Source of the DNA: a virus
Direction: 5' to 3' (one strand)
IMG/VR virus record: IMGVR_UViG_3300037225_000351
Span: 1 to 64,000 of that record
DNA length: 64,000 nt
Positions 1 through 7,680 of this stretch are shown here, in pieces (position 1 is the stretch's first letter; each line of letters starts with the position of its first letter). Position numbers and translations under genes: made by a program. Below the pieces are notes generated by a model. The model was given only the letters and a program-made list of their open reading frames with translations. It was not told where the DNA came from and did no database searches.

Positions 1-1
1 T

Positions 2-463
2 GCGTCGTGCGGTTTTGATCCAAACGGGAAATTGTATGCTCTATGGGCTGTAAATAATATCAGCTATTCCAGTGTTTATTTGCAGGCAAATTTATCGGTA
101 ACGACTCCGGCACCCACCGGCGGCAACGGGGATACATTGATTGCATTGAATGATTCATCGTTAATTGATACAATTCGTGCTGATACTGCTACATTTAGTG
201 TTGCCCATGCATTCACAAAACCTATTCGTTGTAATTATGCACATTTTACTACAACTGATTCTATGACCATAAATAAACCAATTTTTGTCAGAGATTCTGT
301 TGTTTTTGAATCAACATCCAAAGTAGGTGCTTTATCGGGTTCTAAGTTGTTACCTTTTGCTTATCCTCCTTATAAATTAGTGATAAAGACCAATGGTAAA
401 CGTAATATACCACCTGTTCTTAAAAAGGGTCTAGGATATAATTCCTGGATATTATGGAAATAA
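2..463 (+). CDS. Hypothetical virion-type protein, 5' end outside window
   Basis: The frame is open from base 2 with no stop upstream, so the gene is cut by the window edge. The TTG at 32 is only the first possible start inside the window. About 153 codons are visible. The protein is rich in Ser, Thr, Asp and Val with alternating hydrophobic residues, as in beta-rich tail or fibre proteins, and it ends in WILWK. It is followed after 3 nt by another beta-rich gene on the same strand. A structural role is inferred from composition and neighbours only; I do not recognise a family. Confidence 0.5.
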   Translation, partial: ASCGFDPNGKLYALWAVNNISYSSVYLQANLSVTTPAPTGGNGDTLIALNDSSLIDTIRADTATFSVAHAFTKPIRCNYAHFTTTDSMTINKPIFVRDSVVFESTSKVGALSGSKLLPFAYPPYKLVIKTNGKRNIPPVLKKGLGYNSWILWK

Positions 464-466
464 ACA

Positions 467-937
467 ATGTCAACAATTCATTTACCCGAAATTTCTAATG
501 AGTCTGGTGATGTAATAGAACTAGGTTCAGGAAATACTTATATATTAGATGTTTATACTGATGGTGATTTTGACGGTACTCAGAATAAACATTCTTTGAT
601 AAAATCCGATACCTATGGTTCTACAGTAATTTTAGACCTGTCTGTTGTTGGTAATATAACGGTTAGATATTGTGACTTTTCTAATATAAACATAATTAAT
701 GGAACAGTTACATTTATTGGTGGAGATAATTATAATCAAAGTCTTCCTTCTGAATTTAATTACTTGACAGGAAGAGAAAATGTAAGTACCTATACTATTA
801 ATGGATATGCTTATGTTAGTGCTGTATCAGAGATTGCAACTTCTGCTATTCCTGAAAGTTATTTTACTTCTGGTACAAATTCAGGAATATCATCAGAACA
901 AAATTATTTATGGTTTCTAAGTGGATCTGCTAATTAA
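467..937 (+). CDS. Hypothetical beta-rich protein, probably virion-associated
   Basis: 156 residues, mostly short beta-prone stretches with many Ser, Thr, Asn and Gly and no cysteine pairs or membrane segment. It starts 3 nt after the previous gene and is probably co-transcribed with it. The composition resembles phage tail-fibre or head-decoration proteins. No family is recognised. Confidence 0.55.
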   Translation: MSTIHLPEISNESGDVIELGSGNTYILDVYTDGDFDGTQNKHSLIKSDTYGSTVILDLSVVGNITVRYCDFSNINIINGTVTFIGGDNYNQSLPSEFNYLTGRENVSTYTINGYAYVSAVSEIATSAIPESYFTSGTNSGISSEQNYLWFLSGSAN

Positions 938-955
938 ATGAAAGGTTTATGATTT

Positions 956-1483
956 ATGGATGAAATTGAATGTGATGAAAATAAAGGCTCAATGGAAAAA
1001 ATCTCTGATGTCTTGAATACTACCTTTGAGCAAGATGTAGAAATAGCAGATAAGCAGATAGAAACAATAAAGCAGAAAAAGCTCTTAGTTTCTAAAAAGG
1101 AAGCTGAGGGGCTTGTAGTTTTAGATGATCAGGAAGAAATCAAAAACGGTCTGAGATCTGTTATTAGCAACTTAGAGATGGTGATGGAGAAGCTACAACA
1201 GGATATCAAGATTGGAAGTAAAGTCTATAGTCATTTTGTTTATTCTCAATGTGCTAATACCCTAATAGAAAGCTATAAAGAACTTGCAGAAATTAACAGA
1301 ACGATATTTGATTGTAGGATGAAACTTTTACAACCAAAAAAAGGGAATGATGGTGCTGGAAGTAAATCAAACGAACCTCAGACTTTCTCTATGACTACAA
1401 CTCAACTTTCAGATATGCTAGAAAATGCAAGGAAAACTTCGAGTATAAATACAATAGATGCGAGCTTTAAGGTAGTGGAATAA
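956..1483 (+). CDS. Possible small terminase subunit (gp16-like)
   Basis: 175 residues. The middle third is helical and resembles the T4 gp16 layout: an acidic DDQEEIKNGLRSVI segment, then helices holding 'SKVYSHFVYSQCANTLIESY', then a Lys-rich linker and a polar tail. In T4-like phages gp16 recognises DNA for packaging together with gp17. The start has an AAAGG site 10 nt upstream. No gp17 follows: the next frame is only 16 codons (1484-1534), so the packaging context is incomplete. The call rests on pattern memory and could be wrong; the alternative is an unknown helical protein. Confidence 0.4.
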   Translation: MDEIECDENKGSMEKISDVLNTTFEQDVEIADKQIETIKQKKLLVSKKEAEGLVVLDDQEEIKNGLRSVISNLEMVMEKLQQDIKIGSKVYSHFVYSQCANTLIESYKELAEINRTIFDCRMKLLQPKKGNDGAGSKSNEPQTFSMTTTQLSDMLENARKTSSINTIDASFKVVE

Positions 1484-1609
1484 ATGGGTAATAGACTGCA
1501 TTTTATAAAGGAATTTCAGCGTAGAACCAATTAAAATGATCTTATGTGCATTATACTACCCTTTAATGATTATATAAGGTTTTAATCAATTTAAGTAAGG
1601 AGAATTACT

Positions 1610-1849
1610 ATGAGCGGAACAGACGTACAGAAAACAGGATTCTTTGAGGAAAAACCAGGAGTTAAGAGTTCTACAAGATTTATCTATATAATAGGGATGT
1701 TATGGATGCTTATGGCTTCAAGTTTCTTTGCTTATAGGGGTCAATCGCCAATGGAAGTTTCCGCATTTGTGGCTGCAGTAGCTGTTGTGTTTGGTGGATT
1801 AAAGATTGCTAATGGTGCGCTAAATGAAAACAAACCAGAACAGAAATAA
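1610..1849 (+). CDS. Small two-helix membrane protein, holin-like candidate
   Basis: 79 residues with two hydrophobic helices (about residues 22-40, 'FIYIIGMLWMLMASSFFAY', and 46-66, 'SAFVAAVAVVFGGLKI') and a charged C-terminus. A clear AAGGAG site precedes the ATG by 7-8 nt. Size and topology fit small phage holins, but no endolysin lies next to it in this window, so the lysis role is inference. It could be any small inner-membrane protein. Confidence 0.6.
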   Translation: MSGTDVQKTGFFEEKPGVKSSTRFIYIIGMLWMLMASSFFAYRGQSPMEVSAFVAAVAVVFGGLKIANGALNENKPEQK

Positions 1850-1850
1850 T

Positions 1851-2111
1851 ATGCCATTTAAGGACTTCTATTTATCAGAGATGCCACATGGATTAAAGGG
1901 AGTTGACTTTCAATTGGAGAAACCTAATTGGAATAAGATCATGATACAATTAATAAAAGATTCTAATAATGTTCCTATACTATTAGATCCTTTTTATAAA
2001 TTGGGATATAAAGTAATGTTACAGAAGAAATTCTCACAGCTCTCAAAGGAAGACAAATCAGAGCTTCTTTTAGTTCTTCCAAATGAATTCAAGAAAGATA
2101 TGAAACTATGA
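1851..2111 (+). CDS. Hypothetical protein
   Basis: 86 residues from the ATG at 1851, which follows the stop of the membrane-protein gene. An upstream in-frame ATG at 1824 would overlap that gene by 26 nt, so 1851 is preferred, although its SD is weak. The protein is Lys/Leu rich and soluble-looking ('VMLQKKFSQLSKEDKSELL'). Its stop overlaps the start of the next gene. No family recognised. Confidence 0.55.
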   Translation: MPFKDFYLSEMPHGLKGVDFQLEKPNWNKIMIQLIKDSNNVPILLDPFYKLGYKVMLQKKFSQLSKEDKSELLLVLPNEFKKDMKL

Positions 2112-2311
2112 ATACTTTAAGATCTATAATTTATGTGATTGCTTTCTTTTTATTTTCTCTGATACATTGTTCTCCGATTCAAATTTCTATCGCAGATACA
2201 ATTAAACCCTATATTACAAATGAGATAACAATTCTTCAAGTGGATACAATATCAAATTCTAGCTATGGAGATGGTGTGATGTATCGAATTCGTTATAGAT
2301 ATTCAAAATAA
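2108..2311 (+). CDS. Small exported protein with N-terminal signal
   Basis: 67 residues. The N-terminus has a short basic region, a long hydrophobic core ('SIIYVIAFFLFSLIH') and then Cys, so it is a signal peptide or membrane anchor. The residue before Cys is His, which does not fit a good lipobox. The ATG overlaps the stop of the preceding gene. An exported role is likely; lysis (spanin-like) is possible because it follows a holin-like gene, but nothing specific shows this. Confidence 0.5.
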   Translation: MNTLRSIIYVIAFFLFSLIHCSPIQISIADTIKPYITNEITILQVDTISNSSYGDGVMYRIRYRYSK

Positions 2312-2334
2312 TTTCATTCTACTAATACAAAAAT

Positions 2335-2342
2335 TATAAATA
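2335..2342 (+). promoter_or_regulatory. T4-type late promoter (TATAAATA)
   Basis: Exact TATAAATA followed by CT, the T4 late promoter core read by gp55 with gp33 and the clamp. With standard T4 spacing transcription would begin near 2348, exactly at the first base of the structured leader. It lies in the intergenic gap before the gene at 2443. Confidence 0.65.
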
Positions 2343-2347
2343 CTATA

Positions 2348-2413
2348 TGAGAGTGGAAGTAGAACTTTAGATTCTACTTCCGAGACAGGAATGAAATACT
2401 GTCTGTGCTCTCA
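2348..2413 (+). ncRNA. Structured late leader RNA, three-way junction
   Basis: Three perfect helices form a closed three-way junction. P1 pairs 2348-2353 (TGAGAG) with 2408-2413 (CTCTCA). P2 pairs 2355-2364 (GGAAGTAGAA) with 2372-2381 over a 7-nt loop. P3 pairs 2383-2388 (AGACAG) with 2399-2404 over a 10-nt loop. Junction strands are 1, 1 and 3 nt. The predicted late transcription start coincides with the 5' base of P1. I see no hammerhead core or tRNA features. The helices are direct observations; the role is unknown. Confidence 0.5.
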
Positions 2414-2442
2414 CGAAGTTATTTATAAACCTCAAAGAAAGA

Positions 2443-3486
2443 ATGAAACCTATGTGTGACGAATCAAATTGTTCTTCAAGTATCTCAGCTAATCCAGAAT
2501 TAAATCCTAAATTAACATGTAAGATTTGTGGGAAGATATGTAAAAATTATTTAGGAGTGTCTTCACATACCAGGCAAGCGCACAATATATCTTCTAAAGA
2601 GTATTATGATAAATTCTTTAAAAAAGATGAAGAAGGACTATGTAAAGAATGTGGAAAAGAAACATCATTTAAGGATATTAATATAGGATATAAAAGATTT
2701 TGTTCTATTCAATGTGGGGTGAAAAGTAAAGAAACTAAAATAAAGAAAATTAATACTAATTTATATAAACATGGTGTTAAAAATCCGATGCAGAATAAAG
2801 AAATTCAAGAAAAACACGCGACCGGTGTCTTTAAAAATTATGGTGTCTTAAATCCGAGACAAAATAAAGAAATTTGTAAAAAAGCGCAACAAACTTGTAT
2901 TGAAAAATTTGGAGCTACTAGTCCAAGTGGAAATAAAGAAATCAGAGAAAAACAAAAGCAAACCTGCATGGAAAATTACGGAGTATTAAATCCGAGTCAA
3001 AGTAATATTATTAAAGAAAGAAAAAAAGAAACATGCATGAAAAATTGGGGAGCTGAGTGTTTTTTTAGTAGTAAAGAATATAGAAAAAGAGGAGAGGAAT
3101 CTGGCAAATTTATTCCTTTAAATCAATTATCAGAATATCAATTATATAGAAGATTAGTTGATATAGAAACTCGCAAACATTTAAAAGAATTATATAATAA
3201 ATGGGACGGATTAGATTATTATACAGGAGAAAAGCTAATTACTAAAAAAGAATTAAAACAATTATATCCATATAATAAACCCAAAGACCATCCATTATGT
3301 GCTTCTCATGATCATAAATTATCAGTTCAATATTGTTTTCTTAATAATCTAAGTATTAAAGATTGTAGTTCTATCAATAATCTTTGTATATGTTCTTGGT
3401 ACAATAATGTATCTAAAAATTATAAAATAGATTCAGACTTTATTAAAGAATTAAATATTATAAATACTAATGAACAACATAATTAA
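2443..3486 (+). CDS. Homing-endonuclease-like protein with zinc finger and DNA-binding repeats
   Basis: 347 residues. The N-terminus has a C2H2-like finger ('CKICGKICKNYLGVSSHTRQ' then AH), followed by CKECG...CSIQC zinc-ribbon cysteines. The middle has four to five repeats of the type 'YGVLNPRQNKEI', about 25-28 residues apart, typical of free-standing phage homing nucleases. The C-terminus ('CASHDHKLSV' and 'CICSWYNN') probably holds the nuclease, of a type I cannot name with certainty. The gene is more A-rich than its neighbours and stands alone behind a late promoter and structured leader, consistent with a mobile gene. Confidence 0.65.
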   Translation: MKPMCDESNCSSSISANPELNPKLTCKICGKICKNYLGVSSHTRQAHNISSKEYYDKFFKKDEEGLCKECGKETSFKDINIGYKRFCSIQCGVKSKETKIKKINTNLYKHGVKNPMQNKEIQEKHATGVFKNYGVLNPRQNKEICKKAQQTCIEKFGATSPSGNKEIREKQKQTCMENYGVLNPSQSNIIKERKKETCMKNWGAECFFSSKEYRKRGEESGKFIPLNQLSEYQLYRRLVDIETRKHLKELYNKWDGLDYYTGEKLITKKELKQLYPYNKPKDHPLCASHDHKLSVQYCFLNNLSIKDCSSINNLCICSWYNNVSKNYKIDSDFIKELNIINTNEQHN

Positions 3487-3495
3487 AGGAATTGT

Positions 3496-3825
3496 ATGTC
3501 TCTGATTGATAAATTAATTTTAGGACATCTCAGAAGAACTCATATCTCTCAGAATTATTTAATGACAGAATCTATAGAAGTTATTCAACAAGACAAATTA
3601 TATAAAATAAATGATACGGCGAGGATTTCCTTTGAGAATGTGATTGAAGATGTCTGGAAGTTCGCATTGATTACTACAGAAAATACAAGAGAACTTGGAC
3701 GTGTATATAAGGTCTCTGAGAATGATTATGTAGCAAGATCTAATACAGCACCTAACATAGAAAAATCTGGAAAGTCAATGGTAGATGCAGCTCTCGAATT
3801 ATGTGCTTTCCTCGGCGAAATTTAA
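3496..3825 (+). CDS. Hypothetical protein
   Basis: 109 residues. A good SD (TAAAGGAATTGT) precedes the ATG, and it starts 9 nt after the homing-type gene. Mixed alpha/beta composition, no cysteine clusters or membrane helix. It is the last gene of the left plus-strand block; its stop codon overlaps the stop of the convergent minus-strand gene. No family recognised. Confidence 0.55.
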   Translation: MSLIDKLILGHLRRTHISQNYLMTESIEVIQQDKLYKINDTARISFENVIEDVWKFALITTENTRELGRVYKVSENDYVARSNTAPNIEKSGKSMVDAALELCAFLGEI

Positions 3826-3995
3826 AGTTCTTCTAGTTTCTGATATTCCTCTTCTGTCATTTCTAAAATTTCATATTCCATTTTATCACCTGTTATTGCA
3901 TTATCCAAAAACATTTTAAATTCTTCAAGTACATCAGTATAGATATTATAGCAAGTAGGAAGACCACCATGACTTGTAGATTTATAGACTTTCAT
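3822..3995 (-). CDS. Small acidic hypothetical protein
   Basis: 57 residues, starting 'MKVYKSTSHGGLPTCYNIYT' and ending in an acidic helix ('MTEEEYQKLEEL'). A GGAG site lies about 8 nt before the ATG. It is the last gene of the minus-strand block, and its TAA overlaps the TAA of the plus-strand gene, so the two blocks meet tail to tail with no spare DNA. No family recognised. Confidence 0.55.
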   Translation of the reverse strand: MKVYKSTSHGGLPTCYNIYTDVLEEFKMFLDNAITGDKMEYEILEMTEEEYQKLEEL

Positions 3996-4004
3996 TTGAA
4001 TCTC

Positions 4005-4457
4005 CTATTTGATTTTTACGAGTTCTTTAAATTTTTTATTTGCCATCCTATAACGTCTACCTCTAAGATCCGACCATTCAATTTCTCCCCATTCAAGAAT
4101 CATTACAATTAATTGCTTTACTACTCCTGGTAATCCCATCTTATTTGCTTTACTCATAGCCCAGATGTGCGCATAAAACTCATTATCAACTTTTGAATTA
4201 TTACATATAATTGCATGGCCTATTTCATGTAATATGATTGCTTTGAGGAAATTAGAATCTTTTTTAACTCCAAAGTATTTCCTATTTAAAGAAAGCTGAC
4301 AGACTCTTACATTTGTATCGTCTTTAGTCTGTGAGATTTTATTAGCACAAGGAACTCTACCGTCCATTTTTTCATATTTGACGAAAGGCAAGATTTCTAA
4401 GGTCTCATCTTGAATGATGTCCCATAAGAAATCTATTACCTGTCTTTTATGAAACAT
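4005..4457 (-). CDS. Putative zinc metallopeptidase (HEIGH motif)
   Basis: 150 residues. 'AIILHEIGHAIICNN' at about residues 80-94 is a canonical HExxH zinc-protease motif, and downstream acidic and His residues ('NEFYAHIW') could give the third ligand. Small phage proteins of this type resemble SprT- or M78-like domains. There is no signal peptide, so it would act in the cytoplasm. Its ATG abuts the stop of the gene at 4458. The substrate is unknown. Confidence 0.6.
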   Translation of the reverse strand: MFHKRQVIDFLWDIIQDETLEILPFVKYEKMDGRVPCANKISQTKDDTNVRVCQLSLNRKYFGVKKDSNFLKAIILHEIGHAIICNNSKVDNEFYAHIWAMSKANKMGLPGVVKQLIVMILEWGEIEWSDLRGRRYRMANKKFKELVKIK

Positions 4458-4859
4458 CTATGTAGCTTTCTTTGATTTTATAGGTTTATTTCTTTTAATA
4501 TTAATATAACCAAGTTCTTTTGCATGTTTCTCGCACAGAGTCTTATACCATCCAAATCCTTCAGTAACTTTGGGCTTTCCTTTCTTCCCACATATCTCGC
4601 AGGTTATTGCAGAAAGCTGTTCGTATTTATCTATAATCGCATAAATTTTATCAGTACATCCATTAGAATAAAATCGGCCAGACCCATATTTTTCTTTTAA
4701 TTGAACAAATCTTACTTCTCTATTTTTATCAGTCAATGCAATCTCCTCGCACATTTTTTCAATTAAATCATCCCATCCAGTTTCAAATTCAAATCCTGGA
4801 AGTTTCATATACGAAAATCGTTCTCTTATTAAATCTTCTTTTATTTTTTTAGTGCTCAT
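4458..4859 (-). CDS. Hypothetical zinc-binding protein
   Basis: 133 residues with a C-terminal CEICGKKG ... CEKHA cluster (Cys-Cys-Cys-His), suggesting a zinc ribbon or treble clef; the tail is Lys-rich. The ATG has no visible SD, and a long hairpin (4873-4932) lies in the leader just upstream. No function is recognised. Confidence 0.55.
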   Translation of the reverse strand: MSTKKIKEDLIRERFSYMKLPGFEFETGWDDLIEKMCEEIALTDKNREVRFVQLKEKYGSGRFYSNGCTDKIYAIIDKYEQLSAITCEICGKKGKPKVTEGFGWYKTLCEKHAKELGYINIKRNKPIKSKKAT

Positions 4860-4872
4860 AATTTAAATTAAA

Positions 4873-4932
4873 GGCCACAAGAATCATAGAATTTCAAAGG
4901 AGTTAAAAACATTCTATTGATATGGTGTGGCC
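4873..4932 (-). other. Long hairpin in leader or terminator position
   Basis: Outer stem GGCCACA/TGTGGCC (4873-4879 with 4926-4932) and inner stem ATAGAAT/ATTCTAT (4886-4892 with 4911-4917). On the minus strand it follows the HTH gene and precedes an ATG without SD. It could terminate transcription, since CTTTAATTT follows the stem, or control the next gene. The stems are visible; the role is inferred. Confidence 0.4.
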
Positions 4933-4953
4933 TTGTTTCCTTACAGATAAATG

Positions 4954-5103
4954 TTAGTAAAGAATTCGACCGATCTGAGATTTTGAAAGATTAACTTTCT
5001 TTGCGAGACTGCGATGGCTGTACTTGCCTGTCTCGTAAAGATTCCTGATCTTGTCATTCCTCTTACACATCTGATCAAAACTCAATTTCTTCGCTTTACT
5101 CAT
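4954..5103 (-). CDS. Small helix-turn-helix DNA-binding protein
   Basis: 49 residues, Lys/Arg rich. The C-terminal half reads like a resolvase or sigma-region-4 type helix-turn-helix: 'YSHRSLAKKVNLSKSQIGRI', with the usual small residue before the recognition helix. A regulatory role is likely but the target is unknown. Isolated between the deaminase gene and the 4873-4932 hairpin. Confidence 0.6.
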   Translation of the reverse strand: MSKAKKLSFDQMCKRNDKIRNLYETGKYSHRSLAKKVNLSKSQIGRILY

Positions 5104-5138
5104 AAACTAAACCTCTTCTGTTAATTGTTAAAGGACGC

Positions 5139-5456
5139 TTACATTTCCAGAGTAGAATAAATTTTTACATTTAACTCTCTGGCTTTTTCTCGACAGACTT
5201 TGCATGGATCAATTTTTAAAAGTTTTCCATGAGCATTAACGCGACATATTAAAATTGATTTAAGATTCTTTCCACAAGATTTCATGATTTCCATTTCTGC
5301 ATGAAGCCCACCCCCACGCCAATTAAATCGATGCTTATTAAATGTGGTCTTTAAGATTCTACCATCACTTGAAATTCCTATTGCGCCAACCCGATATCTA
5401 CAAATGGATTTCAAAGCTTTCTTCTTTACTGTCTCTATTATATTATCTTTAAACAT
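5139..5456 (-). CDS. Cytidine/dCMP deaminase-family protein
   Basis: 105 residues with the deaminase zinc signature: LHAEMEIM (His-Ala-Glu) at about 51-58 and DPCKVCREK at about 84-92. In this family His and two Cys bind zinc and Glu shuttles the proton. Short for a T4 dCMP deaminase (about 190 aa), closer in length to cytidine deaminases. It would feed pyrimidine nucleotide supply beside the phage's reductase and dNMP kinase. The substrate cannot be read from sequence. Confidence 0.7.
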   Translation of the reverse strand: MFKDNIIETVKKKALKSICRYRVGAIGISSDGRILKTTFNKHRFNWRGGGLHAEMEIMKSCGKNLKSILICRVNAHGKLLKIDPCKVCREKARELNVKIYSTLEM

Positions 5457-5616
5457 CTTTAAGAACTTTCAGAACTTCTTCTTTTCCAAGTAACTTAAAG
5501 AATTTTTGAAGATCGAAATCACCATGAAAATAAGAGTTGAGCATTTCTTTAATATCATAATTATTACAATCTGGTCTATAACAAACAAAGTCTCCATTTT
5601 CATCATACAATCTCAT
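5449..5616 (-). CDS. Hypothetical protein
   Basis: 55 residues, 'MRLYDENGDFVCYRPDCNNY' then a helical C-terminus ending in KVLKDV. A GGAG site precedes the ATG. The end overlaps the deaminase start (ATGTTTAA), which suggests translational coupling. No family recognised. Confidence 0.5.
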   Translation of the reverse strand: MRLYDENGDFVCYRPDCNNYDIKEMLNSYFHGDFDLQKFFKLLGKEEVLKVLKDV

Positions 5617-5617
5617 A

Positions 5618-5896
5618 TTAATTTCTCCTCAAATGTCTTGTAAAAATAGATAGAACATACTCCCAGATTTTAATATTCTTTTGTCTTAGTGTGGTGTCAG
5701 TATTTTTATTGGATTTTTCTTTGTCTATATTTCCTTGGATGATATTGAGAGTGCTCTTTAAATTAATTTTCCCCATCATCATCAAAGAAATAATATTATC
5801 TAATTGTTTCTTTTCTGGGCTAGCTGGCATACTTGCGAAAAACTGCAATAGTTCTGTGAGAAGAATTTTAAACTGATTATTTTTGTTGCTGGCCAT
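5618..5896 (-). CDS. Hypothetical helical protein
   Basis: 92 residues, helical, with several Met and Leu clusters ('LDNIISLMMMGKINLKSTL') and a basic C-terminus (RHLRRN). No membrane helix long enough to call. It overlaps the preceding 48-residue gene by 20 nt. No family recognised. Confidence 0.5.
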   Translation of the reverse strand: MASNKNNQFKILLTELLQFFASMPASPEKKQLDNIISLMMMGKINLKSTLNIIQGNIDKEKSNKNTDTTLRQKNIKIWEYVLSIFTRHLRRN

Positions 5897-6023
5897 GATC
5901 TTCTATTTTGCTTTCTTTGAATCTGGAATTAGCTATTTTCTTTCTAATTTGTTCTCTCTTATCTTGGAAATCTTCCTCTGATTCTATAAGATTTTCTATA
6001 TCTGCAATGTTTAACTTCGGCAT
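5877..6023 (-). CDS. Small charged hypothetical protein
   Basis: 48 residues, strongly charged and helical ('MPKLNIADIENLIESEEDFQ'). It is the first gene downstream of the sigma70 promoter at 6041-6069; its ATG lies about 10 nt from the predicted transcript start, with no clear SD. No family recognised. Confidence 0.45.
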   Translation of the reverse strand: MPKLNIADIENLIESEEDFQDKREQIRKKIANSRFKESKIEDHGQQQK

Positions 6024-6040
6024 CTAATTCCTTCTAATAA

Positions 6041-6069
6041 AGTATAATGTTTTTTTGGAGTAATGTCAA
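6041..6069 (-). promoter_or_regulatory. Sigma70 promoter TTGACA-17-TATACT
   Basis: Minus strand: -35 TTGACA at 6069-6064, 17-bp spacer with a poly-A tract, -10 TATACT at 6046-6041. One of ten closely related promoters in the minus block. It reads into the 48-residue gene and on to the deaminase group. Confidence 0.85.
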
Positions 6070-6086
6070 GATATTTCTTTTATTTA

Positions 6087-6332
6087 TTAAAGTAATTCTG
6101 AAGAGTGATCAGAAGAAGTAACTGGTTTTGTATTGGTTTTTCCATAGTCATTGCAATAAAATCCAGCACCTATGAAATTTAACCTTACATTTTTATTTAA
6201 AGAAAATTGAGGTTCCATCTTACCTTTTTGGCATTTGGGGCAGACATTAGGAACTTTCATAGCTGTTGGGGCAGAAAGTCCCACCATGTATTCATCTATA
6301 AATCCACACATAGAACACTTGTAGTCAATCAT
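6087..6332 (-). CDS. FmdB-type zinc ribbon protein
   Basis: 81 residues. CSMCG near the N-terminus and CPKC at about 31-34 form a two-knuckle zinc ribbon, followed by 'GKMEPQFSLNKNVRLNFIGA' and 'GFYCNDYGK'. This is the layout of FmdB-like small regulatory zinc ribbons, common in phages. The precise role is unknown. Its start overlaps the stop of the coiled-coil gene upstream. Confidence 0.6.
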   Translation of the reverse strand: MIDYKCSMCGFIDEYMVGLSAPTAMKVPNVCPKCQKGKMEPQFSLNKNVRLNFIGAGFYCNDYGKTNTKPVTSSDHSSELL

Positions 6333-6685
6333 TTTTCTACTTTCAATTGTACTTTAAGTTTTTTAATAGTTTCTTCAATGTCTTTGAATTCTTTGAGAAC
6401 TCCGGCTTTGATGAATTTGGAGGTTGCTTGCAGTTCTTTAACAGATCCTTTAAGACTCTCTACTTCACCTTTTACTGAGCTACTTGTCTGGGCTGCCTTT
6501 GATAGAATTCCTGCACTCTCTGCAAGTTTTTTATTATTAACTTCGATCTTCTCGTAGATTTTTTGACATAAATCCACAAATTTTAAAATCAATTCCTCAA
6601 AGGCAATACGATTCCGTCGAAGGGCTAATAGTTCTATTGTAAGCCATATGAGAATGATAGATTGTGCTATTAGTAAGATTGTCAT
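6329..6685 (-). CDS. Membrane-anchored coiled-coil protein
   Basis: 118 residues: an N-terminal hydrophobic helix ('LIAQSIILIWLTIELLAL') followed by a long Lys/Glu-rich coiled coil. It overlaps both neighbours by a few bases (ATGA-type coupling) and sits next to another N-terminally anchored protein. A membrane-associated pair is likely; function unknown. Confidence 0.55.
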   Translation of the reverse strand: MTILLIAQSIILIWLTIELLALRRNRIAFEELILKFVDLCQKIYEKIEVNNKKLAESAGILSKAAQTSSSVKGEVESLKGSVKELQATSKFIKAGVLKEFKDIEETIKKLKVQLKVEK

Positions 6686-7071
6686 TTATCTTCTTTCTTT
6701 GAGTTTTCTTTGAGGAAGGTTCCAAATTTATCGTTCCACTCCTGCATTTTTTCTTTATCTGAGAAAAATTGAAAAACATTTTGATCAATTTCGGTTCTTA
6801 AATTCTCGTAGGTTCCTATTAGCATCGATGAACCGCCCTCAACCCATATCTTATATAATCCCATTTGCACCATGAAAAATCCTTGGTTTAATCCCATTTT
6901 AAAAGAAGGTAGGTCGATATTTGAGGTTTGTGTGTCGGCATCTGATAGGTCATTTTCTGGTGTATATGGGTTATTTAATGGTAAGACAACTATTTTTAGA
7001 AAGACATATAAGAAGACTAAGGCAATCAATCCTAGAACTAACATTCCTGCAATAACCATCAATGTTTGCAT
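6682..7071 (-). CDS. Membrane-anchored hypothetical protein
   Basis: 129 residues with one strong N-terminal transmembrane helix ('LMVIAGMLVLGLIALVFLYV') and a soluble C-terminal part of about 95 residues ending in Lys/Glu repeats. Coupled by overlap to the next membrane-anchored coiled-coil gene, so the two probably work together. No family recognised. Confidence 0.55.
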   Translation of the reverse strand: MQTLMVIAGMLVLGLIALVFLYVFLKIVVLPLNNPYTPENDLSDADTQTSNIDLPSFKMGLNQGFFMVQMGLYKIWVEGGSSMLIGTYENLRTEIDQNVFQFFSDKEKMQEWNDKFGTFLKENSKKEDK

Positions 7072-7096
7072 AATGACAATCTACCTCTTTAAATAA

Positions 7097-7375
7097 TTAG
7101 ATATTTTCGATACCTAAAAGAATTCTAAAAGATTTAATTGATCCCTCAAAAATCGGATTGGTCTGCAAGGTTCTAATCAAATTACTCTTAGAAATCGCGT
7201 CTGTTGCTTTCATGTTTTTCATTAATTCATCTTCAATCTCAACTTTTTTAGCGTCAGAAAGATCACTAAATTTAATAATCACTACAAGGTCCTCTTCTAT
7301 AGGAGCATCTCCAACATTACTATCTACAGGAACATCGGCTTCTATAATCTTTGAAATGTCTTCAAGGTGCGTCAT
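7097..7375 (-). CDS. Acidic hypothetical protein
   Basis: 92 residues, acidic N-terminal half ('DVPVDSNVGDAPIEEDLVVI'), helical C-terminal half. No cysteines or membrane helix. It lies 2 nt after the next upstream gene in a run of small unknown genes. No family recognised. Confidence 0.5.
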   Translation of the reverse strand: MTHLEDISKIIEADVPVDSNVGDAPIEEDLVVIIKFSDLSDAKKVEIEDELMKNMKATDAISKSNLIRTLQTNPIFEGSIKSFRILLGIENI

Positions 7376-7377
7376 GA

Positions 7378-7680
7378 TTAATCCTTTTTCTTAATTAAAT
7401 AATCTTCCATTTTTTTAGAATTTGATTCTACTGGAACTTCTTCTTTAACTGATACCATAGCTACAAGTACTGTAATTTCCTTGCACGCATCTCCGAGAAC
7501 TGCTTTGAGTTTGTTGAGTTGTGAGAGAACATTAATATTACCTGTCTCAATAACACTATCTAATTCCTGAAATTTAGCAACGTCCTGCAAGCTTCCTTCG
7601 ATATCTTTACAGAGTTTCTCGAATTTTCCTGCAAGCTGTTTTGTTTCAGATTCACATAATAGATAATTACTTAATCCCAT
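7378..7680 (-). CDS. Helical hypothetical protein
   Basis: 100 residues, predicted mostly helical ('LAGKFEKLCKDIEGSLQDVA') with a charged tail ending in IKKKD. It overlaps the upstream gene by 10 nt. No family recognised. Confidence 0.5.
   Translation of the reverse strand: MGLSNYLLCESETKQLAGKFEKLCKDIEGSLQDVAKFQELDSVIETGNINVLSQLNKLKAVLGDACKEITVLVAMVSVKEEVPVESNSKKMEDYLIKKKD

Noticed and set aside
2348-2413. Hammerhead ribozyme or tRNA-like reading of the three-way junction
   Set aside because: No CUGANGA or GAAA core and no anticodon or T-arm features; the junction strands are too short.
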